Positions 5,386 to 11,036 of a DNA stretch of 11,036 bases are shown in pieces; positions within the stretch are counted from its first letter, which is position 1, and each line of letters opens with the position of its first letter. The notes below the pieces were generated by a model. It did not search any database. It was not told the DNA's origin and saw nothing but the letters and a program-made list of their open reading frames with translations. The position numbers and the translations under genes are program-made. The stretch comes from Planctomycetota bacterium (GTDB taxonomy: Bacteria > Planctomycetota > Planctomycetia > Pirellulales > Pirellulaceae), in NCBI GenBank assembly GCA_019347795.1, contig JAHWKS010000085.1:1-11036 (forward strand). Direction: 5' to 3'.

Positions 5386-5940
5386 TCAGACTTTCCCCAG
5401 CGCCTTCTCAAACGCGTCAAAGGGCGGCTGCGAGAAGAGAACGAACCGCACCAGTTGAACCGAGCTGGGGGCTTCCAAGAATTCGCGCACCACGCCAAGG
5501 GCGATCGGCGCCGCTTCCTCGATCGGGAAACGATAGGCGCCGGTCGAGATGGCGGGGAAGGCGATGCTGCGGCAATCGTGCTCGGCCGCGGCTTGCAGGG
5601 AGTTCCGGTGAACCTGGCGGAGCTGCTCGCGGGCCTTCTCCGCCGAACGGTCGTTGTAGACGGGACCGACCGCGTGGATGACGTAGCGGGCCTTGAGGTT
5701 TCCTCCGCCGGTGACGCGACATTCGCCCGTAGGGCAGCGGCGGCCGGGCTCGTACTGCGGCAGCTTGAGACACTCTTCGAGCAGCGAGGGTCCGGCGGCG
5801 CGGTGAATAGCGCCGTCCACGCCTCCGCCTCCTTCAAGCGTGGTGTTGGCGGCGTTGACGATGGCGTCCACGTCCTGCTCGACGATGTTCCCCACCAAGA
5901 GCTCAATCCGGCCGTGGGCGAAGTCGCGGGACGCGTTCAT
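5386..5940 (-). CDS. Macrodomain protein, YmdB/MacroD-type ADP-ribose hydrolase
   Basis: This 184-residue protein is a single macrodomain of the MacroD/YmdB class. Its signatures are DAIVNAAN (25-32), GGGGVDGAIHRAAG (37-50), CPTGECRVTGGG (69-80), VIHAVGPVY (87-95) and FPAISTGAYRFP (128-139). The Asn and Asp residues of NAAN and VDGAIH and the Tyr of STGAY match those used for ADP-ribose binding and hydrolysis. Enzymes of this class remove acetyl from O-acetyl-ADP-ribose and mono-ADP-ribose from acidic residues; some bacterial members touch RNase III. The length matches E. coli YmdB closely. Its ATG overlaps the stop of the upstream beta-sandwich gene (ATGA), so the two are translationally coupled. 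The family call is firm; the substrate in this organism is not known. Confidence 0.93.
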   Translation of the reverse strand: MNASRDFAHGRIELLVGNIVEQDVDAIVNAANTTLEGGGGVDGAIHRAAGPSLLEECLKLPQYEPGRRCPTGECRVTGGGNLKARYVIHAVGPVYNDRSAEKAREQLRQVHRNSLQAAAEHDCRSIAFPAISTGAYRFPIEEAAPIALGVVREFLEAPSSVQLVRFVLFSQPPFDAFEKALGKV

Positions 5941-6329
5941 TCTTCGATCTCCAGTCGCGCGGAATGGATGGCGCCGCCGGGCAGCTCGATGGTCAGTGAT
6001 ACCTCGGTGGTGTGTCGAAGGCGATCCGTCACCTCGATGCGAAGCCGCTCGTCATCCTGGAGCGCCGCGTCGAGCGGTCGCTCATTGAGCAGCACTTCGC
6101 CCAAGACATTCGCCGCTTCGAGCACCAGCCACACTCGCGCGCGGCCCTCAAGTCCCGTCGGCCGATGAAACCGCCGCGTGCAGCGGACCCGACCTTGAAA
6201 CCCGCGCCCGAGCAGCTCGTCCCAATCAGCCGGCACGTCCGTCCGTCCCGGCGGCGGTGGTTCGCCCGCCGCCGCGTTGTCGGCAAGCGGCACGTAATCC
6301 CAGGCGCCGTGGAGACGGATGATGTGCAT
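5937..6329 (-). CDS. GH2-like sugar-binding beta-sandwich protein
   Basis: This 130-residue protein resembles the N-terminal jelly-roll domain of glycoside hydrolase family 2 enzymes, without any catalytic barrel. The typical run is a GFQGRVRCTRRF strand (42-54), VWLVLEAANVLGEVLLNERP (66-85, compare the family's NGxxLG turn) and a RIEVTDRLR strand (97-105). The start MHIIRLHGAWDYVPL also fits, with an aromatic near the first strand. No signal peptide is seen, so it is probably cytoplasmic. It is the first gene of a two-gene unit with the macrodomain (4-bp ATGA overlap) and is divergent from the DUF485 gene, 62 bp apart, so a shared promoter region lies between 6330 and 6391. The ligand is unknown, and a carbohydrate- or ADP-ribose-linked job is only a guess from the context. 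Confidence 0.7.
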   Translation of the reverse strand: MHIIRLHGAWDYVPLADNAAAGEPPPPGRTDVPADWDELLGRGFQGRVRCTRRFHRPTGLEGRARVWLVLEAANVLGEVLLNERPLDAALQDDERLRIEVTDRLRHTTEVSLTIELPGGAIHSARLEIEE

Positions 6330-6382
6330 CGTTGCTGGCTTTTCTTCGCCTCGGCCGATATTCTGGGGTCGCCGCTCATCGT

Positions 6383-6386
6383 GAGG
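6383..6386 (+). promoter_or_regulatory. Shine-Dalgarno deciding the DUF485 start
   Basis: GAGG lies 5 bp before the ATG at 6392. It favours this start over the in-frame ATG at 6332, which would add 20 residues unlike the family and run close to the divergent gene. Confidence 0.5.
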
Positions 6387-6391
6387 TCTGC

Positions 6392-6897
<506 letters not shown>

Positions 6898-6915
6898 CTG
6901 AGCTTGCGCTTCCGC

Positions 6916-6931
6916 GCGGGGCAAGCCCCGC
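6916..6931. repeat. Hairpin in the spacer between the two heptad arrays
   Basis: GCGGGGC and GCCCCGC form a perfect 7-bp stem around AA, inside the 72-bp spacer (6898-6969) that splits the tandem array. It resembles the other intergenic hairpins in the window and may be remnant intergenic sequence, or a repeat inserted into the array. Confidence 0.5.
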
Positions 6932-6968
6932 CGCTTACCGTGGGGCGTCGCCTGCTCGTCCGCCGCTT

Positions 6969-7017
6969 CCGACTCCTGACTCCTGACCCCTGACCCCTGA
7001 CCCCTGACCCTTGATCC
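6969..7017. repeat. Second heptanucleotide array abutting the symporter start
   Basis: Five exact units (6976-7010: one CTGACTC then four CTGACCC) are flanked by degenerate units CCGACTC (6969-6975) and TTGATCC (7011-7017). The last degenerate unit contains the TTG start codon of the symporter gene. No Shine-Dalgarno is present in the C-rich array. The four CTGACCC units give four G-runs separated by TCA on the minus strand (6987-7010), a canonical G-quadruplex pattern on the template strand of the symporter gene. Confidence 0.9.
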
Positions 7018-8969
7018 ACGAAGCCTCCATCCTCGCCATCGCCGTCTTCGCGGTGTTCGTCGCCGTCACGCTCGGGCTGAGCTTCTACCTGGGGAGCAAG
7101 GCCAAGTCGTCGGCCGGCTACTTCGCGGCTCACGGGCAGATTCCCTGGTTCGTGAACGGGATCGCCTTCGCGGGCGATTACCTCTCGGCCGCCTCGTTCC
7201 TGGGCATCTGCGGGATGATCGCCTTCTACGGGTACGACGGCTTTCTCTACTCGGTCGGCTACCTGGCCGGTTGGATCGTGGCGTTGTTCGTGGTGGCCGA
7301 GCCGATGAAGCGACTGGGGAAGTTCACGTTCGCCGACGCCCTCAACTCGCAATTTCAGTCGCGCGGCATTCAGTTCGCCGCGGGCGTGAGCACGCTGGCG
7401 GTGAGCGTGTTCTACCTGATCCCGCAGATGGTCGGCGCCGGCGTGCTGATCCGGCCGCTGCTGGGACTGCCGCATTGGGCGGGAGTGGGACTGGTGGGGG
7501 CAACGGTGATCACGATCGTGGTGACCGCCGGAATGGTCTCCACAACCTGGGTGCAATTTCTTAAAGGCTCGCTGCTGGTGGTGTTCAGCACGCTGCTGGC
7601 GGCGATGATTCTGGTTCGCGGGTTCGAGGTCCGCGAAGGCGGCCTCGACGGGTACGGGTTCCGCACGCTCGGCCCTTTCCCGCAGGAGTCGCTGACGGCG
7701 GAGCTGGCGCAGTCGCCCGCACTGGCGGATGCGGAGATCGTCGAGCCGGAAGGGGGATGGGCGGAGGCTCCCTTCATCCGCACCCGCGACGAAGACACCG
7801 GCGTGGCGACGGTGTGGAGCATCGACGAGCAGGAGTCCGGCGCCGTGGTGCTTCGCGAGGCGCAGACGGTGACCGAAACCGACGACGGCCGCGTGCTCGT
7901 GAACGGCGAGCCGCTGGGAAGAAAGAAAGGAGAGCCGGAGCTGCACCCGGTGGGCCGCATCAGCGAGCTTCCCGGCGGGAAACAGGAGACCGGGCCGCTG
8001 GGACCGCTGTCGTTCTTCAGCACGCTGCAGGAGAGCGAGGTCGTGCTGTGGGAGAGCCGCATCGTCTCCGGTCCGGCGGGAACCACCACCGTTTATTATC
8101 AGCGGCACACATCGGGAAGCCGCGTGCTGCGCCCCGGGGAGCATCCGTCGTTTCGCAGCCTTCGCGGCGACAAGCTGTTCGACAAGCTCAACTTCCTCTC
8201 GCTGATGCTGGCGCTGTTCTGCGGCACAGCCTCGCTGCCGCACATCTTGATTCGCTACTACACCGTGAAAGACGCGGTGAGCGCCCGCAAGAGCACGATC
8301 GTGGGGATCGCCAGCATCGGGTTCTTTTACATCCTCACGCTCTACCTGGGCCTGGGCGCCATGACCAGCGGCGCCCTGGACGTGACCGACAGCAACATGG
8401 CGGCCCCGCTGTTGGCCCTGAGCATGAGCGAGTGGCTCTTCGCCGTCATCTCCGCCATCGCCTTCACCACGGTGCTGGGGACCGTGAGCGGGCTGATCCT
8501 CGCCTCCGCCGGCGCCGTGGCGCACGATCTCTGTAAGGGCGCGCTCGGCATGGAGATGACCGATCACGAGCAGGTGCGGATTGCGAAGATCGCCTCCGTC
8601 GGCGTGGGGGTGGTGGCGATGGTGCTGGGCGTCGTGTTCCAAAAGCTGAACGTGAGCTACCTGGTGGGCTGGGCCTTCAGCGTCGCCGCCTCGGCCAACC
8701 TTCCCGCGCTGGTGATGCTGCTCTTCTGGAAAGGGACGACGCGGCAAGGCATCATCGCCGCGGTGGTGGTGGGGATGACCAGCTCGCTGGCCTGGATCCT
8801 CTTGAGCGGCGATACGTATTCCAAAGTCTACGGCCTCCCCGCCGCCGACGCCCCCATGCCCTTCAGCCAGCCGGGGATCGTCACCATCCCGCTCGGCTTC
8901 TTGACGCTGATCGCCGTCTCCCTCGCCACCCGCCGCCGCGACGCCACGGGCGAAGGCGTTGGCGAGTGA
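7011..8969 (+). CDS. actP: Sodium:solute symporter, ActP-like acetate permease
   Basis: This is a 652-residue membrane transporter of the solute:sodium symporter (SSS) family. The first segments (7-27, 46-74, 77-96) carry the family marks GDYLSAASFLGICG (55-68) and FTFADALNSQF (105-115). GTASLPHILIRYYTVKDAVS (405-424) and GTVSGLILASAGAVAHDLCK (490-509) are typical of ActP, the cation/acetate symporter. Likely job: Na+-coupled uptake of acetate or a related short carboxylate. It is about 100 residues longer than E. coli ActP because of a polar insert at about 207-390 between two membrane segments, rich in charged residues and strands. Only a TTG at 7011 can begin it: an in-frame TGA lies two codons upstream and the next start codon, GTG, is already within the first membrane helix. 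It follows the DUF485 gene but is separated from it by the heptad repeats. Confidence 0.88.
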   Translation: MIHEASILAIAVFAVFVAVTLGLSFYLGSKAKSSAGYFAAHGQIPWFVNGIAFAGDYLSAASFLGICGMIAFYGYDGFLYSVGYLAGWIVALFVVAEPMKRLGKFTFADALNSQFQSRGIQFAAGVSTLAVSVFYLIPQMVGAGVLIRPLLGLPHWAGVGLVGATVITIVVTAGMVSTTWVQFLKGSLLVVFSTLLAAMILVRGFEVREGGLDGYGFRTLGPFPQESLTAELAQSPALADAEIVEPEGGWAEAPFIRTRDEDTGVATVWSIDEQESGAVVLREAQTVTETDDGRVLVNGEPLGRKKGEPELHPVGRISELPGGKQETGPLGPLSFFSTLQESEVVLWESRIVSGPAGTTTVYYQRHTSGSRVLRPGEHPSFRSLRGDKLFDKLNFLSLMLALFCGTASLPHILIRYYTVKDAVSARKSTIVGIASIGFFYILTLYLGLGAMTSGALDVTDSNMAAPLLALSMSEWLFAVISAIAFTTVLGTVSGLILASAGAVAHDLCKGALGMEMTDHEQVRIAKIASVGVGVVAMVLGVVFQKLNVSYLVGWAFSVAASANLPALVMLLFWKGTTRQGIIAAVVVGMTSSLAWILLSGDTYSKVYGLPAADAPMPFSQPGIVTIPLGFLTLIAVSLATRRRDATGEGVGE

Positions 8970-8981
8970 GTCGCACCGGGA

Positions 8982-8987
8982 TATGCT
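8982..8987 (+). promoter_or_regulatory. Possible -10 box for a leaderless transcript
   Basis: TATGCT ends 6 bp before the ATG at 8994, the spacing expected when transcription starts on the first base of the start codon. The following gene lacks a properly spaced Shine-Dalgarno. No clear -35 is seen. Confidence 0.3.
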
Positions 8988-8993
8988 ACAGGA

Positions 8994-9236
8994 ATGGAGT
9001 GTGCCACTCGCAAGGTCACGGAACTCTCTGCGGAAGAACGGCGTGTCTATGAAGCCGCGCTGGGAACTGTCCTGCGCGACGATCAACAGGTGACGCTTCA
9101 AGTCGCAGCCGCAGAGCAATCACCCGCCGCAGGCATCCTGCCGCCCTGGTGCAACGTTTACGCGGGCATGTCCGACGAGGAAATCGAGCAACTTGAGGCG
9201 GTGATCCTCGATCGGGCCGTGATTTCGCGGGACTGA
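8994..9236 (+). CDS. Conserved-looking hypothetical protein, 80 aa
   Basis: I do not recognise a named family. The C-terminal half, LPPWCNVYAGMSDEEIEQLE (49-68) followed by AVILDRAVISR, follows a pattern (L-P-x-W-x-N-V-Y-x-G-L-S-D-E-E-I...R) that I associate with short unnamed proteins of planctomycetes and cyanobacteria, so the frame is probably real. The N-terminal half (KVTELSAEERRVYEAALGTV, 7-26) is helical and charged. No membrane segment or signal peptide is seen. Size and acidic, helical make-up recall antitoxins, but no toxin gene is adjacent: the next gene is PII on the other strand. AGGA directly abuts the ATG, so it is too close to serve as a ribosome site; a -10-like TATGCT 6 bp upstream suggests leaderless expression. 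Confidence 0.6.
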   Translation: MECATRKVTELSAEERRVYEAALGTVLRDDQQVTLQVAAAEQSPAAGILPPWCNVYAGMSDEEIEQLEAVILDRAVISRD

Positions 9237-9304
9237 CCGTTGAAAATTGGCGGACTGCGTGATCCTCCAGGTTGGCCGTTGCTGACGTGACCTGCTGAGG
9301 GCCG

Positions 9305-9652
9305 CTAGATTGCTTCGCCGCCGCGTTCGCCGGTGCGGATGCGGATGCAGTCTTCCAGCGGCAATATGAAGATCTTGCCGTCGCCGACTTCCCCCTTGGG
9401 GCCGGTGCGGGCGCCTTTGATGATCGCCTCGATCGTCGGCTCGACGAACTCCTCGTTCACCGCAATCTGAAGCTGCACCTTGCGCAAGAGGTTCACCGTG
9501 AACTCGTGGCCGCGGTAGACCTCGGTGTGCCCCTTTTGCCGGCCGAAACCTTGGCAGTCCATCACGGTCAGACGGAAGACTTCCACCTCGGTGAGCGCAG
9601 ACTTGACCGCCTCCAAGCGGCTGGGCTGAATAATCGCGATGATGAGTTTCAT
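9305..9652 (-). CDS. glnB: PII nitrogen regulatory protein (GlnB/GlnK family)
   Basis: This 115-residue PII signal protein senses ATP/ADP and 2-oxoglutarate and controls partners such as the ammonium transporter. MKLIIAIIQPSRLEAVKSAL, GFGRQKGHTEVYRG (35-48), a B-loop TG...GDGKIF and the C-terminal IRIRTGERGGEAI are all PII marks. Two departures stand out. Position 51, the Tyr that GlnD uridylylates, is Phe (RGHEF), though Y46 is kept. The B-loop reads ARTGPKGEVGDGK where ARTGKIGDGK is usual, an apparent three-residue insertion that explains the length over the usual 112. The chosen ATG at 9652 gives the family N-terminus; an upstream ATG at 9691 would add 13 unlikely residues. It lies downstream of the ammonium transporter gene on the same strand, beyond a terminator, so it is probably transcribed at least partly on its own. 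Confidence 0.93.
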   Translation of the reverse strand: MKLIIAIIQPSRLEAVKSALTEVEVFRLTVMDCQGFGRQKGHTEVYRGHEFTVNLLRKVQLQIAVNEEFVEPTIEAIIKGARTGPKGEVGDGKIFILPLEDCIRIRTGERGGEAI

Positions 9653-9733
9653 GGAATGTGCAAGAGCGAGTGAAGAACCGCAGCGTCTCAATTAATGTAT
9701 GCCTGAGGGAGGGCCGCAACAAGTGACAATGTA

Positions 9734-9829
9734 GGTCACTCGCTCCGCGAGTGACCAACCGCTTGCGACAGCAAGCGGCCGCGAGTCTCATCCGGCGTCG
9801 TCGAGCCTTTGGTTCCTCGCGGAGCGAGT
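9734..9829. repeat. Hairpin cluster upstream of PII
   Basis: There are two perfect stem-loops: GGTCACTCGC/GCGAGTGACC with a TCC loop (9734-9743, 9747-9756) and CCGCTTGC/GCAAGCGG with a GACA loop (9759-9766, 9771-9778). A partial inverted copy of the first (CTCGCGGAGCGAGT, about 9816-9829) closes the block, echoing the nested layout of 3958-4144. The block lies between the amt terminator and the PII gene. No T-runs are seen. It may be a repeat cluster or leader structure for the PII mRNA. Confidence 0.5.
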
Positions 9830-9839
9830 AACGCTGTCT

Positions 9840-9896
9840 AAAAACGCCCCGACCTGGACAGGTGAGGCGGACACCTGCCCAGGTCTTTGATGGGGC
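9840..9896 (-). terminator. Intrinsic terminator of the ammonium transporter gene
   Basis: Read on the minus strand, a stem GACCTGGGCAGGTG pairs with CACCTGTCCAGGTC (one mismatch) around a TCCGCCT loop, with an outer GCCCC/GGGGC pairing. It is followed at once by GTTTTTA. This is a textbook rho-independent terminator about 57 bp past the amt stop. It implies that PII is expressed mainly from its own promoter or by read-through. Confidence 0.75.
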
Positions 9897-9952
9897 ATCC
9901 TTCTGGCCCAGGCAAGAGCCGAAGTGCTCAGGTTGTCGTGAGTAGCGGTCCC

Positions 9953-11036
9953 TTACGTGCTCGGCACGGCCTCGACTGCTTTCTTCTGCGAGGGCGCCGG
10001 ATGGCCGAGCATCGATCCGCCGACCGGATGGATGCCGCCCAGCGTGTCGGGCGAGTAGGCATGCATGCCGTGCTCGCCGAGGTCGAGGCCTTCGATCTCC
10101 TCTTCGGCCGAGACCCGCAACATGCCGACCAGGCGAAGCGCCCAGAAGACGGCGAACATCGTTACGAACGCCCAGCCGCAGATGATCAGCGTGCCGTAGA
10201 GCTGGACCATAAAGTTCTTTTCGGCGCCGAAGATGCCGGTCGCCAAGCCGCCCCACACGCCGCACAAGCCGTGCACCGGCCAGGCGCCCACCGGATCGTC
10301 GATCCGAAGTTTATCGAGGAGCATGACGCCGGCCACCACCAGCACGCCCGCCACGCCGCCGATGATCACCGACTCGACGTTGGTGACGCAGTCGCAGTTG
10401 GCCGTGATTCCGACCAGCCCGGCCAAGGCGCCGTTGAGCGCCATCGTCAAGTCCGGCTTCTTGAACATCGCCCAGGCAACCAGCATCGCGATCACGGCGC
10501 CGGCCGCGGCCGAGAGCGTCGTGTTCACGGCGATCAGCACGGTGGCGTTGGTGTCGGCCTCCGAGGCGAACGCCAACTGGCTGCCGGGATTGAACCCGTA
10601 CCAGCCCACCCACAGCACGAACACGCCCAAGGCGGCGAAGGTCAGGTTATGACCGGGCATAGGGACCGACTTGCCGTTCACAAATCGGCCGATCCGCGGC
10701 CCCAGCACCAGGGCGCCGGCCAGTCCGGCGAAGCCGCCCACGGCGTGAACGACGATTGAGCCGGCGAAGTCATGAAAGCCCCACTGATAAAGGGCACCCT
10801 CACCCCATTGCCACATCCCGCTCACCGGGTAGATGAACGCGGTCAGGATGGCGCTGTACACCAGGTAGGCGCCGAACTTCATGCGTCCGGCCACGGCGCC
10901 GGAGACGATCGTCGCGGCGGTCGCGGCGAAGGCCACCTGGAACAGGAAGTCCACCTGCGGGTGCAAGGCGCCCGGCTCCAGCGCCGGCGCCTCGCTGGAG
11001 ACGAACAACTCCGGGATGCGGAACCAGCCCCCCATC
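9953..11036 (-). CDS. amt: Ammonium transporter (Amt), C-terminal part
   Basis: The last 360 or so residues of an Amt/MEP ammonium channel are present; the N-terminus lies beyond the right edge. Visible marks, counted from the MGGW methionine at 11035: FQVAFAATAATIVSGAVAGR (32-51, with the pore-gate Phe), FHDFAGSIVVHAVGG (87-101, with the conserved Asp and first pore His), a FNPGS turn (148-152) and AWPVHGLCGVWGG (251-263, second pore His). About eight membrane segments follow in the expected order. The cytoplasmic tail carries EEEIEGLDLGEHGMHAY (311-327), the conserved segment near the PII docking region, then a Pro/Ser-rich end. It conducts ammonium across the inner membrane and is probably gated by the PII protein encoded downstream. 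The order amt then PII is the reverse of the common glnK-amtB layout. Confidence 0.95.
   Translation of the reverse strand, partial: MGGWFRIPELFVSSEAPALEPGALHPQVDFLFQVAFAATAATIVSGAVAGRMKFGAYLVYSAILTAFIYPVSGMWQWGEGALYQWGFHDFAGSIVVHAVGGFAGLAGALVLGPRIGRFVNGKSVPMPGHNLTFAALGVFVLWVGWYGFNPGSQLAFASEADTNATVLIAVNTTLSAAAGAVIAMLVAWAMFKKPDLTMALNGALAGLVGITANCDCVTNVESVIIGGVAGVLVVAGVMLLDKLRIDDPVGAWPVHGLCGVWGGLATGIFGAEKNFMVQLYGTLIICGWAFVTMFAVFWALRLVGMLRVSAEEEIEGLDLGEHGMHAYSPDTLGGIHPVGGSMLGHPAPSQKKAVEAVPST

Noticed and set aside
9715..9735. Possible sigma-54 promoter upstream of PII (minus strand TGTCAC...TTGC)
   Set aside because: The spacing between the -24-like and -12-like parts is 3 bp instead of 5, and the first part lacks the GG pair, so it does not meet the consensus.
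9120..10265. 381-residue minus-strand frame covering PII and the end of amt
   Set aside because: It is out of frame with both real genes and lacks any motif. It remains open only because of GC bias.

Overview
The window looks like a GC-rich bacterial chromosome, most likely a planctomycete of the Pirellulales type. That assignment is an inference. It rests on the many short GC-rich hairpins between genes, on protein styles such as a stand-alone GH2-like beta-sandwich protein and an ActP-like symporter with a large soluble insert, and on the ammonium transporter/PII pair. No rRNA, tRNA, CRISPR array, transposase or phage structural gene is visible.

Layout, left to right. 1-451 is intergenic, with two hairpins and a candidate operator. 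452-2695 is a tight two-gene module: a small XRE/C-protein-like regulator followed 3 bp later by a 667-residue protein that joins a PD-(D/E)XK-type nuclease-like domain to a DUF2075 (Schlafen group 3-like) helicase domain. This is the best candidate for a little-described system, probably anti-phage or restriction-like. 2696-3209 has no gene but holds a perfect 59-nt palindrome. 3210-3727 is a type II toxin-antitoxin pair (addiction-module antitoxin plus RelE/ParE toxin) with GTGA-overlapping frames. 3728-4392 has no recognised gene but carries a 187-bp MITE-like element made of nested inverted repeats, and a TATAAT box. 4393-5325 encodes an ABC transporter ATPase with no permease next to it. 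It converges on a minus-strand pair, a GH2-like beta-sandwich protein and a MacroD/YmdB-type macrodomain, whose frames overlap by ATGA.

From 6392 the plus strand carries a DUF485 membrane protein and an ActP-like sodium:solute symporter. These are normally close operon partners. Here they are separated by about 370 bp, mostly a 7-bp tandem repeat (CTGACTC/CTGACCC, about 38 plus 5 units). The first gene ends inside the first unit of this array, and the apparent TTG start of the symporter is itself a diverged unit. The array puts TGA in all plus frames and forms G-quadruplex-type runs on the minus strand just upstream of the symporter start.

The right end holds an 80-residue hypothetical protein, possibly expressed from a leaderless transcript, and a minus-strand nitrogen pair: an ammonium transporter that runs off the right edge, then a PII signalling protein. 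An intrinsic terminator and hairpins lie between these two. The PII protein has Phe instead of the usual uridylylated Tyr51 and an apparent three-residue insertion in the B-loop. Overall the left third (1 to about 4150) looks like an accessory or defence region rich in repeats, and the rest looks like housekeeping transport and signalling.
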